Translations under genes and position numbers: made by a program
Assembly: GCA_000437435.1 (NCBI GenBank)
Contig: FR899629.1
Span: forward strand, 98,076 to 162,075
Direction: 5' to 3'
Length of the DNA: 64,000 nt
Source: Clostridium sp. CAG:768
GTDB taxonomy: Bacteria; Cyanobacteriota; Vampirovibrionia; Gastranaerophilales; Gastranaerophilaceae
The notes under the pieces: generated by a model
Databases searched by the model: none
The model's input: only the letters and a program-made list of their open reading frames with translations
Told to the model about the DNA's origin: nothing
Shown here: positions 53,576 to 62,037 of the stretch, in pieces
How positions within the stretch are numbered: position 1 is the stretch's first letter
How the letters are laid out: the number at the start of each line of letters is the position of its first letter

Positions 53576-54273
53576 ATTCCAACACTTAGTCCTGCACAAA
53601 GATTTATTGATTGACCTGTAATTCCTTTTGCATCTTCAGAAATCAAATATTTACAAAGTTTTGCGACCTCTTCAGGTTTTACAAAACGTTTTTGTGGAAT
53701 TGTATCAATAATTTCTTCTTTTGAAAATTCACTATCTTCAATCGATGCCATTCCAAGCTCTGTTTCGACCCAACCCGGATTTATGGTATTTACGGTAATA
53801 TTATATTCAGCTAATTCAAGAGCAAGACCTTTTGTAAGACCAATAAGTCCTGCTTTTGAAGAAGAATAAATACTTGCAAAAGCTTCACCCATTACACCTG
53901 AAATAGACCCAATATTTATAATTCTTCCCCACTTTTGACCTTTCATATGTGGAATAGCTTTTGAGATAAGATAAGCAGGTGCAATAAGATTTGTCTGATA
54001 TAACCTTTGAATATCAGCAATATTCATAGTTTCCAACCCTGAATATATATATTCTCCCGCATTATTTATTAAGACATCAATATTTTTTTCTATAATAAAA
54101 TTTGCAAGATTATTTACATCTTTTGATAAATCACATATACAAAAGCCTTTTGCATTACAAGCAGCAAGAGCTTGTTCATTTCTACCAGTCACATAAACTT
54201 CTCCAACATTTTGAAGTTCGTGTGCTATAGCATTTCCTATACCTTTTGAAGCTCCAGTTACTAATATATTCAT
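53572..54273 (-). CDS. SDR family oxidoreductase (FabG-like)
   Basis: 233 residues. TGASKGIGNAIAHEL, VLINNAGEYIYSG, IINIGSISG and Tyr-x3-Lys in YSSSKAGLIGLTKGLALELA, then INPGWVETEL and a C-terminal GQSINLCAGLSVGI. Looks like 3-oxoacyl-ACP reductase relatives. No acyl-carrier or fatty-acid gene is adjacent, so the substrate is unassigned. Overlaps tcdA upstream and the HD gene downstream by 4 bases each. Confidence 0.87.
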   Translation of the reverse strand: MNILVTGASKGIGNAIAHELQNVGEVYVTGRNEQALAACNAKGFCICDLSKDVNNLANFIIEKNIDVLINNAGEYIYSGLETMNIADIQRLYQTNLIAPAYLISKAIPHMKGQKWGRIINIGSISGVMGEAFASIYSSSKAGLIGLTKGLALELAEYNITVNTINPGWVETELGMASIEDSEFSKEEIIDTIPQKRFVKPEEVAKLCKYLISEDAKGITGQSINLCAGLSVGI

Positions 54274-55019
54274 GATTTATACTCCTTTAAAAAACTTTGC
54301 ACAATATATGATGCCATAAATATTCCAGCACAACTTGCGACAAACGGAGTTGATGATGGAGTAATTTTTGTAAATTCAATATTTTCACCATTTTTAGTAG
54401 TAATTTTTTCTGTTGCAGACAATTTTTCTTGAACAAAAGGTTTTTCTCTACTTGCAACAACTGTAATACCTTTTTCTATGCCTCGCTTTTTTAACTGATA
54501 AATAATATTTGAAACAAATGGTGCATTTTTATTTTCTATTTCAGAAATATCAGAAATATATAACTTAGTAGGATCAATCCTATTACCTGCCCCCATTGAA
54601 CTTATAACAGAAATATTATTTTTAACAGAAGTTTCTAAAAGTTCAATTTTTGATCTCATTGTATCGATTGCATCTGCAACATAATCAATATTGGAAAAAT
54701 CAAAATCTCCAGTATAGAAATCATCAACTACATTTATTTTCAACTCAGGATTAATATCTTTTAACCTATTTTCAAAAAGTTTTGCTTTATTTTGCCCAAC
54801 AGTTGAATGCATAGCTACTAATTGACGGTTAATATTGGATAAAGACACATCATCAAAATCAATTATTGATAATTCACCAATACCAGCTCTTACAAGAGCT
54901 TCTGCACAAAAGCCTCCGACACCGCCTAAGCCAAAAACTGCAACATGCTTTAAAGAGAGAAGATATTGATTATCTTCTCCCCAAAAAAGTTTATTACGTG
55001 AAAAAATATCTTCACCCAT
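54270..55019 (-). CDS. tcdA: tRNA threonylcarbamoyladenosine dehydratase (TcdA, ThiF/E1 family)
   Basis: 249 residues. An N-terminal SRNKLFWGEDN replaces the usual RFxRxxxLxG start. Nucleotide site VAVFGLGGVGGFCAEALVRAGIG, IIDFDDVSLSNINRQ, then VADAIDTMRSKIELL, SMGAGNRIDPTKLYISDISE. It cyclises t6A37 to ct6A in tRNAs. The catalytic-Cys region of E1 enzymes and ThiF differs, consistent with TcdA. In operon with secG upstream (12 nt) and SDR downstream. Confidence 0.88.
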   Translation of the reverse strand: MGEDIFSRNKLFWGEDNQYLLSLKHVAVFGLGGVGGFCAEALVRAGIGELSIIDFDDVSLSNINRQLVAMHSTVGQNKAKLFENRLKDINPELKINVVDDFYTGDFDFSNIDYVADAIDTMRSKIELLETSVKNNISVISSMGAGNRIDPTKLYISDISEIENKNAPFVSNIIYQLKKRGIEKGITVVASREKPFVQEKLSATEKITTKNGENIEFTKITPSSTPFVASCAGIFMASYIVQSFLKEYKS

Positions 55020-55031
55020 ATTCTTACATCA

Positions 55032-55259
55032 CTATTTAATTATTCCAAAACCTAAAAGAAAAGTGCAAACAATAAATATCGCAGCAACAATACCTGTTAA
55101 TTTATTCAATCCTTTTTCTGCACTCTTTTGAGATGCAAATACATGAGATGCTCCGCCAATCCCAGCGATTCCATCGCCTTTAGGTGAATGTAACAATATT
55201 AAAATTATTAATAACAAAGCTGAAAGTATTTGTACAGCCCAAACAAAATTTAATAACAT
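55032..55259 (-). CDS. secG: preprotein translocase subunit SecG
   Basis: 75 residues with two membrane helices (3-23 and 55-74) and the family loop LLHSPKGDGIAGIGGASHVF. Accessory subunit of the SecYEG channel. Its ATG overlaps the stop of the NUDIX regulator gene (TAATG). Confidence 0.92.
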   Translation of the reverse strand: MLLNFVWAVQILSALLLIILILLHSPKGDGIAGIGGASHVFASQKSAEKGLNKLTGIVAAIFIVCTFLLGFGIIK

Positions 55260-55945
55260 TATTTTTTCTCCTTTTTCTTAGAAATAAAGTGGGCTCTTTT
55301 TGAATTCAACTTAATATTTTCAAAAGTATACAATCTTGCCGGTCTTTTTGATGATGATTTTGTAAATTCATCTAATTCAATCAAACCGTCAGTAGAAAGA
55401 GCTTTTTTTCTAAAATTACGTTTATCTAAACTTTTACCCATTATTAACTCGTATGCTCTTTGCATTTCTGTAAGGGTAAATTTTTCATTTAATAACTGGT
55501 ATGCCACAGGGCATAATTCTAATCTTTCACGAGTTCTTTTTAATGAATACTCAATAATTTCTTTATGGTCAAATGCTAATGGAGGCAAATCTGAAATTTT
55601 ATGCCAACCCAATTCAGGAGTTGTTACAATCTGAATATCTTCAGCTCTAACAAGAGCGAAATATGCACAAGTTATAACTCTAGCGTTAGGGTGACGAAGC
55701 GGATCTCCAAATGTATATAGTTGTTCAAGATAAATATTATCTACATTTGTACGTTCTTTTAAAACTCTTAATGCCGCCTGATCTAGGTTTTCAGATAATC
55801 TTACATATCCTCCTGGTATTGCCCATTTATCTTTAAAAGGTTCATTTGTCCTTTTTACGAGCAAAACCTGAAGAGCATTATTTTTCATAGTCACAATAAC
55901 TACGTCAACAGTAATCTCGTGGGTTTTTGTTTCATTAAAAATCAT
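55259..55945 (-). CDS. NUDIX-domain protein with C-terminal winged-helix (NrtR-like)
   Basis: 228 residues. N-terminal NUDIX fold (EITVDVVIVTMKNNALQVLL, DKWAIPGGYVRLSENLDQAA). The NUDIX box is degenerate: RVLKERTN replaces the REUxEExG part, so hydrolysis is doubtful. C-terminal winged helix (FTLTEMQRAYELIMGKSLDK, RNFRKKAL). This combination is that of NrtR-type repressors of NAD metabolism, which bind ADP-ribose. The start is taken at the ATG at 55945, where family homology begins. Translationally coupled to secG. Confidence 0.82.
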   Translation of the reverse strand: MIFNETKTHEITVDVVIVTMKNNALQVLLVKRTNEPFKDKWAIPGGYVRLSENLDQAALRVLKERTNVDNIYLEQLYTFGDPLRHPNARVITCAYFALVRAEDIQIVTTPELGWHKISDLPPLAFDHKEIIEYSLKRTRERLELCPVAYQLLNEKFTLTEMQRAYELIMGKSLDKRNFRKKALSTDGLIELDEFTKSSSKRPARLYTFENIKLNSKRAHFISKKKEKK

Positions 55946-56104
55946 AATTTCTCGGTCCCTAAAATATATCATATAATAAAAAAATAAATTTACATTAGTT
56001 AATAGTCTTTTTTTATTAACAAAATTTAACATGAAGTAAAAAGATTAACAATAAATACGAATCAAAATACTTTATATATATACGGGGAATTTATAGGAAT
56101 AAAA

Positions 56105-57049
56105 ATGAGCATTTACAATTGGGGATTTAACAATTTTTATATAAACAGTTTTATGCCTACATCTTATTGGGGCGGCTGTGGGTGTAATGCTTTTAATTCC
56201 GGCTTTAGTTTTGGTATATTAAACTCTTTATTCAATTACTCTATTCCGCAAATGAATACTTTTTCATTTATGCCGCAATTTTCTATGCCATTGTTTAACC
56301 CATATAATAATATATTTGCAATGACAAATAATTATATAATGCCGACATTTACTCCACCATTATATAATTATAGTATTCCTTCTTTATTTACTCAACTCAA
56401 CACTTTTAATAACTACACTGGGAAATTAGTTGAATACACAAAAAATAACAATCTCAATTTCTTAACTACAAAAAATAAAGAAACAAGATCAAATAATATA
56501 AATATTAATAGAAATACAGTCCCAATAGAAATTGATAGAAACTTTAATAATCCAAACAAGTTAGATATCAATTTTCTTAACAGAGTAAAACAAATAGCTA
56601 ACAAATTAAACTGTGATTACAAAGATTTATTAGCACTAATGAATAGTGAATCTGGTATTAGAACAAATGCTTGGAATGGAACAACCGCAGTAGGATTAAT
56701 ACAATTCACAAATGCTTCAATCTCAGAATTAAATCAAAAATTCGGACTTAATTTAACAAAAGAAAAAATAGCTCAAATGTCACCAATGGAACAGTTAGAT
56801 TTAGTTGAGAAATATTTAACAATCGCAAAAAGCTATTCATTTTCACCAAACGCAAGATTATCTGCAGGAGATCTATATGCAATAACTTTCCTCCCTGGCA
56901 GAGCTAATCAAGATGTTTTATGCAGAAATGGTGAAGATTTTTATAAACAAAATAAAGGTCTTGACCAAAATCAAGATGGAGTAATAACTAAAAAAGATTT
57001 AGAATTACACCTTTCTAAAAAACATATTAACGAATCCATCTTTTCATAA
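56105..57049 (+). CDS. lytic-transglycosylase-like protein with C-terminal EF-hand-like motif
   Basis: 314 residues. The N-terminal ~115 residues are Asn, Phe, Tyr, Pro and Met-rich low complexity. About 155-265 resembles an SLT/lysozyme fold: NRVKQIANKLNCDYKDLLAL, MNSESGIRTNAWNGTTAVGL with a likely catalytic Glu in NSESG, IQFTNASI. The end has DQNQDGVITKKDLELHL, an EF-hand/dockerin-type Ca loop. Likely peptidoglycan-cleaving or phage-tail-lysozyme-like; no signal peptide is seen. TAGGA lies upstream of the ATG. Confidence 0.75.
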   Translation: MSIYNWGFNNFYINSFMPTSYWGGCGCNAFNSGFSFGILNSLFNYSIPQMNTFSFMPQFSMPLFNPYNNIFAMTNNYIMPTFTPPLYNYSIPSLFTQLNTFNNYTGKLVEYTKNNNLNFLTTKNKETRSNNININRNTVPIEIDRNFNNPNKLDINFLNRVKQIANKLNCDYKDLLALMNSESGIRTNAWNGTTAVGLIQFTNASISELNQKFGLNLTKEKIAQMSPMEQLDLVEKYLTIAKSYSFSPNARLSAGDLYAITFLPGRANQDVLCRNGEDFYKQNKGLDQNQDGVITKKDLELHLSKKHINESIFS

Positions 57050-57101
57050 TTTCCTAAAATAAACATTACAATTCTAAATAATCCATTGATGTTCCAAAAT
57101 G

Positions 57102-57121
57102 TTTCATGTACATTCATGAAA
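57102..57121 (+). promoter_or_regulatory. hairpin in the minC leader
   Basis: TTTCATG (57102-57108) and CATGAAA (57115-57121) form a perfect 7-bp stem with a 6-nt loop, 29 nt before the minC start. Function unknown. Confidence 0.4.
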
Positions 57122-57150
57122 TAAAGTCGTATTTGCGGAAAGGTTCAAAA

Positions 57151-58218
57151 ATGGATAAGGGATATATTGAAAACGGTTTTATAGTTGATGTCAGCAATGC
57201 TCATAAAACATCAGAAATTATTTATGAATTAAGCAGAATATTAGATTTACCTGATGCACAAAGCAAAAAAGTTTGCCTTAAATTAGGGAATGTTGATTTA
57301 ACAACAACAGAACTTACAAGTATTAAAGCATTAGTTGAGTCTATGAACTCAGAAATTGAATTTATTACAACAAGTTCATCCTCTACAGTAAAGTCAGCAG
57401 AAGAACTAGACATAAAAGTTTCTGTTTTAGAAAATAAAGTTCCAATGCCTGAATTCAATGCCGATCAAGAAAAAGTAAATAAAGAACTTGAAAAAGCATT
57501 AGATAAAATTTTCGGAGATGAAAATACTGAAATAAAAACTTTTGCACAAGAAAAAGGATTACAAAAATTACAAAATAATACATCTCTAGAAACAGAAGCT
57601 CCAATTCAAAGTTCTGATGAAAAGCAAGTTGAAACTATTGAAAACACTGAACATCAAGAAGAATTAGAAGAAAAAGAAAATAATATTCAAAAAATAACCG
57701 CAAATACATATGATACAATAGAAACCACTGAATTTAATTCAACCACTGAAGAACTAAATGATTTTAATAAAGAATTAGAAAATGCAAACAAAATAGAAGG
57801 GGAAGATATAGAAGATATCGATTATAATCTTGACGATTTAAGAAAATCACTAAGAGAAACAGAAAAACTTCCAACCTTATATATTCAAAGAACATTACGT
57901 TCAGGACAAAGCATAACATCAGATGGAAATATTGTCATAATTGGAGATGCAAACCCAGGATCTGAAATTATTGCCAAAGGCGATATTACAGTTTGGGGTA
58001 TTCTTGGAGGAATAGCTCATGCTGGATCTGCTGGAAACCAATATGCAAAAATTAGAGCTCTTAAAATGAATGCAATTCAGTTAAGAATAGCTGATACATT
58101 TGCAAGACGTCCTGATAATATTAACATTCCGTATATACAAAAAACAGATACATTTATTCCAGAAGAAGCTTGTATATACAAAAAGCAAATTTTAATACAT
58201 AAAATACACGAATCATAA
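57151..58218 (+). CDS. minC: septum-site determining protein MinC
   Basis: 355 residues. An N-terminal MinC_N-like domain (1-95) joins through a long, acidic Glu/Asn/Thr-rich linker (about 100-240) to the conserved MinC C-terminal beta-helix (243-325): YIQRTLRSGQSITSDGNIVI, GDANPGSEIIAKGDITVWG, GGIAHAGSAGN. It inhibits FtsZ polymerisation away from mid-cell. Usual MinC has about 230 residues, so the linker is unusually long. AAAGG precedes ATG 57151; an ATG at 57106 lies in the leader hairpin. First gene of minCDE. Confidence 0.93.
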   Translation: MDKGYIENGFIVDVSNAHKTSEIIYELSRILDLPDAQSKKVCLKLGNVDLTTTELTSIKALVESMNSEIEFITTSSSSTVKSAEELDIKVSVLENKVPMPEFNADQEKVNKELEKALDKIFGDENTEIKTFAQEKGLQKLQNNTSLETEAPIQSSDEKQVETIENTEHQEELEEKENNIQKITANTYDTIETTEFNSTTEELNDFNKELENANKIEGEDIEDIDYNLDDLRKSLRETEKLPTLYIQRTLRSGQSITSDGNIVIIGDANPGSEIIAKGDITVWGILGGIAHAGSAGNQYAKIRALKMNAIQLRIADTFARRPDNINIPYIQKTDTFIPEEACIYKKQILIHKIHES

Positions 58219-58230
58219 AAAGGAGAAATC

Positions 58231-59046
58231 ATGAGCGGTAGAGTTATCGTAATAACATCCGGAAAGGGTGGTGTAGGTAAGACGACAACAAATGCCAACA
58301 TAGGTACAGCTCTTGCAAAAGCTGGTAAAAAAGTCGTTATGATTGACACCGATTTGGGATTAAGAAACTTAGATTTATTACTCGGACTGGAAAACAGAAT
58401 AGTTTATACAATTGTAGATGTAGTAGAAGAACGCTGCAAATTAAAACAAGCATTAGTAAAAGACAAAAAAAATCCAAACTTATGTCTTTTAGCCGCAGCA
58501 CAAACTAGAGATAAAACAGCAGTTACAGAAGAACAATTAAAAGATATATGCGATAAATTAAAACAAGATTTTGATTTTATCTTAGTTGACTGTCCAGCAG
58601 GTATTGAACAAGGGTTTCAAAATGCCGTAGCTGGTGCATCAGAAGCAATTGTTGTAACAACACCTGAAATGTCAGCGGTTCGTGATGCAGATAGAATTAT
58701 AGGACTTCTAGAAGCTAAAGAAGAAATTAAATCATACAAATTATTATTAAACAGAGTACGTCCAAATCTTATCAAATCAAATGATATGATGAGCGTAGAT
58801 GATGTTGTAGAAATTTTATCAGCAGATTTAATTGGTATAATTCCAGAAGATACAGGTATTATTACATCAACAAATAAAGGGGAACCTATTGTTAATGATG
58901 AAAAGTCTTTAGCTGGTAAAGCATACAATAATGTAGCAAGAAGAATAATTGGCGAAGATGTACCATTTTTAAATCTTGAAGAACCTCAAGGAGTAATGGC
59001 TAAAATGAAAAAATTCTTCTCTGGACTAATGGGAAAGGAGAAGTAA
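58231..59046 (+). CDS. minD: septum-site determining ATPase MinD
   Basis: 271 residues. Deviant Walker A GKGGVGKTTTNANIG, switch regions DTDLGLRNLDLLLGLENR and VDCPAGIEQGF, and a C-terminal amphipathic membrane helix (MAKMKKFFSGLMG). Recruits MinC to the membrane and is cycled off by MinE. 12 nt after minC and 4 nt before minE. AAAAGGAG ribosome site. Confidence 0.98.
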   Translation: MSGRVIVITSGKGGVGKTTTNANIGTALAKAGKKVVMIDTDLGLRNLDLLLGLENRIVYTIVDVVEERCKLKQALVKDKKNPNLCLLAAAQTRDKTAVTEEQLKDICDKLKQDFDFILVDCPAGIEQGFQNAVAGASEAIVVTTPEMSAVRDADRIIGLLEAKEEIKSYKLLLNRVRPNLIKSNDMMSVDDVVEILSADLIGIIPEDTGIITSTNKGEPIVNDEKSLAGKAYNNVARRIIGEDVPFLNLEEPQGVMAKMKKFFSGLMGKEK

Positions 59047-59050
59047 GAAA

Positions 59051-59533
59051 ATGTTATTGCAAAATTTATACAATAAAGTTATAGGCTTCTTCCGCCAAAC
59101 AGATATTGAACAAGAAACAGAATCTGCAAAAGAAACAGCTTGCAATAGATTAAGAGTAGTCTTAATGCAAGATAGAACAAATCTAACTCCAGAATTAATG
59201 GAACGCATGAGACGTGAAATGGTAGATCTTCTATCAAAATATGTAGAAATGGATAAAGATGCCCTTGAGTTAAATCTAGAACAAGACGGAGATCAAGTTG
59301 CATTAATGTTATCAATTCCAGTTATCAGAGCAAAAGATGAAGACGAAATAAAAGCAGCATTAGAAGCAGAAGATAAACAAAAAGAATCTGATGAAAATGA
59401 AGAATTAACTGAAGAAGAAAAAATTCTAAATGAAGATACAGAAGAAAAATCAGAAAATGATGCTGATTATGTTGATGACGACGAAGAAGAATCTGATAAC
59501 AACAAAGATGACGACGATGACGATGATGAATAA
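59051..59533 (+). CDS. minE: MinE with long acidic C-terminal tail
   Basis: 160 residues. The MinE body is normal to about residue 95: amphipathic N-terminus, ACNRLRVVLMQDRTNLTPEL, MRREMVDLLSKYVEMD, and a beta-strand VALMLSIPVIR. It stimulates MinD ATPase. Residues 96-160 are almost entirely Glu, Asp, Lys and Asn, ending DDDDDDDE, and roughly double the usual size. Followed by a terminator. Confidence 0.94.
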   Translation: MLLQNLYNKVIGFFRQTDIEQETESAKETACNRLRVVLMQDRTNLTPELMERMRREMVDLLSKYVEMDKDALELNLEQDGDQVALMLSIPVIRAKDEDEIKAALEAEDKQKESDENEELTEEEKILNEDTEEKSENDADYVDDDEEESDNNKDDDDDDDE

Positions 59534-59567
59534 ATTATTTTTATAAATTAACTTCAAAAAAAATAAA

Positions 59568-59597
59568 AAAAAATTGACCTAAGTGGTCAATTTTTTT
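59568..59597 (+). terminator. terminator of minCDE
   Basis: AAATTGACC (59571-59579) pairs with GGTCAATTT around TAAGT, with a preceding A-run and a following T-run. Confidence 0.92.
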
Positions 59598-59646
59598 ATG
59601 TAAAAAACTTTAATTTACAAATCTATACATTTTTCTATTTCCATTG

Positions 59647-59675
59647 TTGACAGGGGATTTTGTTTGTTTTAACAT
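59647..59675 (+). promoter_or_regulatory. promoter of the S10 ribosomal operon
   Basis: TTGACA (59647-59652), 17 nt, TAACAT (59670-59675), giving a leader of about 90 nt before rpsJ. Confidence 0.6.
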
Positions 59676-59773
59676 TGATATGCTTGGAATTAATGTATTT
59701 ACTAATATCCGAAATATTTGTTGAATAGCGATTTCAAGCAGTGTAATAGATAAAAAAAGAAAAAGGAATGCAA

Positions 59774-60091
59774 ATGGCAAGCACACAAAGACAAAGAATC
59801 AGAGTTTGTTTAAAAGCATACGATCATAAATTAATTGACGTATCTTCAGACAAAATCGTAGAAACAGCAAAAAGAACTGACGCTAAAGTAGCTGGTCCTA
59901 TTCCTTTACCTACAAAAAGACGTATATATTGCGTATTACGTTCACCTCACGTAGATAAAAAATCTCGTGAACACTTCGAAATGAGAACACATAAACGTAT
60001 TATCGATATATACGAACCTACTCAACAAACAGTTGAAGAATTAGGCAGATTAGATCTACCGGCTGGCGTAGATATTGAAGTTAAATTATAA
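59774..60091 (+). CDS. rpsJ: 30S ribosomal protein S10
   Basis: 105 residues: RIRVCLKAYDHKLIDVSSDK, GPIPLPTKRRIYCVLRSPHV, REHFEMRTHKRIIDIYEP. ATG 59774 is preferred to the ATG at 59768 because AAAGGA is then at normal spacing. First gene of the S10-like operon, but separated from rplC by 219 nt. Confidence 0.97.
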   Translation: MASTQRQRIRVCLKAYDHKLIDVSSDKIVETAKRTDAKVAGPIPLPTKRRIYCVLRSPHVDKKSREHFEMRTHKRIIDIYEPTQQTVEELGRLDLPAGVDIEVKL

Positions 60092-60310
60092 TTAACTTTT
60101 TGAAAACTAAATAAGCATTATGCATTGTAATGTGAACTGCGACCGTTTGGAATAACAAATCCACAACGGGACAGCCGAGAGGTTGTAGAGGTGAAAGCCC
60201 TCAAATTAGGTAAAGATTAGCAAGACGTAGCGCTCGCAAGAGAAAATGCAATCCCGAAACAGGGGCAGAATAATGTCTGCACCAAGTAGGGTGAGCAAGA
60301 AAGGTAGAAT
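60092..60310 (+). promoter_or_regulatory. GC-richer structured intergenic region between rpsJ and rplC
   Basis: 219 nt without a gene. Possible stems: CCGTT-TGG with CCA-C-AACGG (about 60143-60169), GCAGA/TCTGC (around 60265-60280) and CCC/GGG near 60253. Base composition is clearly GC-richer than nearby intergenic DNA. It may be an r-protein autoregulatory leader (L3 or L4 binding) or another structured RNA. The pairing is read by eye only. Confidence 0.45.
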
Positions 60311-60946
60311 ATGACACTAGGTGTAATAGGAAAAAAACTTGGAATGACACAAATCTTCGATGAACAAGGTTTGGCTATTCCTGTAACAGTAATCAAAGTT
60401 GATCCAATTGTTGTTACTCAAGTAAAAACAATTGAAACTGATGGCTACAACGCAATTCAAGTTGGTACAATTGCAGCAAAAGAAAAACACTTAACAAAAG
60501 CTGAAATTGGCCACTTCAAGAAAAATAACTTGGAAAACTTCAGACACCTTCAAGAATTCAGAATTGATAACCCACAAGACTACAAAGTTGGCGATAAAAT
60601 TGAATTATCAGTTTTAGACAACGTTGAAAAAGTAGACGTAACAGGAAAATCAATTGGTAAAGGTTTCCAAGGTACAGTAAAAAGATGGAATTTCTCAAGA
60701 GGACCTATGGGACACGGTTCTAAAAACCACAGAGAACCAGGTTCAATTGGTGCAGGTACAACTCCATCACGTGTTATCAAAGGTAAAAGAATGGCTGGTA
60801 ACATGGGAAATGAAAGAGTTACTATTACTAAATTAAAATTAGTTAAAGTTGATGCAGCTAACAGCTTAGTATTAGTGAAAGGTTCAGTACCTGGATGCGA
60901 AGGCAGATTAGTAACAATCGTTCCTACAAGAACAAAATGGAACTAA
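60311..60946 (+). CDS. rplC: 50S ribosomal protein L3
   Basis: 211 residues: GVIGKKLGMTQIFDEQGLAI at the start, then GKGFQGTVKRWNFSRGPMGH and GSIGAGTTPSRVIKGKRMAG. Ribosome site AAAGGT 5 nt before the ATG. Confidence 0.98.
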   Translation: MTLGVIGKKLGMTQIFDEQGLAIPVTVIKVDPIVVTQVKTIETDGYNAIQVGTIAAKEKHLTKAEIGHFKKNNLENFRHLQEFRIDNPQDYKVGDKIELSVLDNVEKVDVTGKSIGKGFQGTVKRWNFSRGPMGHGSKNHREPGSIGAGTTPSRVIKGKRMAGNMGNERVTITKLKLVKVDAANSLVLVKGSVPGCEGRLVTIVPTRTKWN

Positions 60947-60972
60947 ACTCAAAAAAGTAATATAATATTAAC

Positions 60973-61015
60973 CCGCTCTTACCATATAAAACGGAAAACC
61001 GAAAGGGGTAAGCGG
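60973..61015 (+). promoter_or_regulatory. hairpin between rplC and rplD
   Basis: CCGCTCTTACC (60973-60983) pairs with GGTAAGCGG (61007-61015) with a 2-nt bulge. An inner CGG-AAAA-CCG hairpin lies at 60992-61001. No T-run, so not a terminator. Possibly RNA-based regulation by an r-protein. Confidence 0.5.
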
Positions 61016-61036
61016 AAAGCAAAGGAAAAATAAAAA

Positions 61037-61663
61037 ATGTCAAAAGAAATATTAAGTACAAACGGAGAAAAATTAGGCGAAATTACATTGAATGAAAATG
61101 TATTCGGTGTAGAACCTAATTTACATGTAATGCACTTAGCATTAAGAAGACAATTAAACAATGCTCGTCAAGGTTCAGCTTGTGCTAAAACAAGAGCTGA
61201 AGTATCTGGCGGCGGTAAAAAGCCTTGGAAACAAAAAGGTACAGGTAGAGCAAGAGCTGGTTCTCTTCGTTCTCCATTATTTGCAGGCGGTGGCGTAATC
61301 TTTGGACCAAAACCAAGAAGTTATGCATTCAACATGCCTCAAAAAGCTAGACAATTAGCTATTAAATCAGCATTGTCAGCTAGAAGCGAACAAATGGTTG
61401 TAGTAAAAGATTTTTCTGCAATCACTGAACCAAAAACAAAATTAATGGTTAGTGCATTAAAATCATTAAACGTAACTGGTAAAATTTTAATCGTTGCAGA
61501 TGTAAAAGCTGAAGAAAACAAAAACTTAGAATTATCAGCTAGAAACATCCCAAGCGTAAAAATTATTTTACCTTCAAACCTTAACGTAAAAGATTTACTG
61601 GAAGCTGATTCTGTTGTAATTACCGAATCTGCTGTTAACGATATAACAGAAAGGCTACAATAA
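61037..61663 (+). CDS. rplD: 50S ribosomal protein L4
   Basis: 208 residues: KTRAEVSGGGKKPWKQKGTG and RARAGSLRSPLFAGGGVIFG, PKPRSYAFNMPQKARQLAIK. Overlaps rplW by one base (TAATG). In other bacteria L4 is the autoregulator of this operon. Confidence 0.97.
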   Translation: MSKEILSTNGEKLGEITLNENVFGVEPNLHVMHLALRRQLNNARQGSACAKTRAEVSGGGKKPWKQKGTGRARAGSLRSPLFAGGGVIFGPKPRSYAFNMPQKARQLAIKSALSARSEQMVVVKDFSAITEPKTKLMVSALKSLNVTGKILIVADVKAEENKNLELSARNIPSVKIILPSNLNVKDLLEADSVVITESAVNDITERLQ

Positions 61664-61971
61664 TGAGTAAAGCAAGAACAAATACGGAAAAATTATATGA
61701 TGTAATTAAAAAACCTATCATTACTGAAAAGTCTGTAGGTGCTACAACTCTAGGTCAATACACTTTTGAAGTAGTAAAAGATGCTACAAAAGTTGAAATT
61801 GCACAAGCTGTAGAATTAGCTTTTCCTGGAAGAAAAGTTAAAAAAGTAAGAACAGTTTACATGCCATCTCACGAAAAAAGAATGGGATACAAATTCGGTA
61901 GAACTGATTCTTCTAAAAAAGCCATCGTAACAATCGAAGGCGATCCGATTGAAGAATTAATCGGTGCATAA
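61663..61971 (+). CDS. rplW: 50S ribosomal protein L23
   Basis: 102 residues: YDVIKKPIITEKSVGATTLG, VELAFPGRKVKKVRTVYMPS, then GYKFGRTDSSKKAIVTI. Coupled to rplD by start-stop overlap. Confidence 0.96.
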   Translation: MSKARTNTEKLYDVIKKPIITEKSVGATTLGQYTFEVVKDATKVEIAQAVELAFPGRKVKKVRTVYMPSHEKRMGYKFGRTDSSKKAIVTIEGDPIEELIGA

Positions 61972-61976
61972 TAAAA

Positions 61977-61999
61977 CAGGGCGTAAGGCGTATGTCCTG
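61977..61999 (+). promoter_or_regulatory. small hairpin between rplW and rplB
   Basis: CAGGG (61977-61981) pairs with TCCTG (61995-61999) including one G-T pair. Weak stem in a 66-nt gap; otherwise nothing seen there but the ribosome site. Confidence 0.3.
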
Positions 62000-62037
62000 A
62001 GAAATGACACAAAGCCAACCAAAGGAGAAAAATAAAA

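Noticed and set aside
60092..60310. tRNA or group I intron in the rpsJ-rplC gap
   Set aside because: No cloverleaf, T-loop GTTC motif or intron core could be traced.
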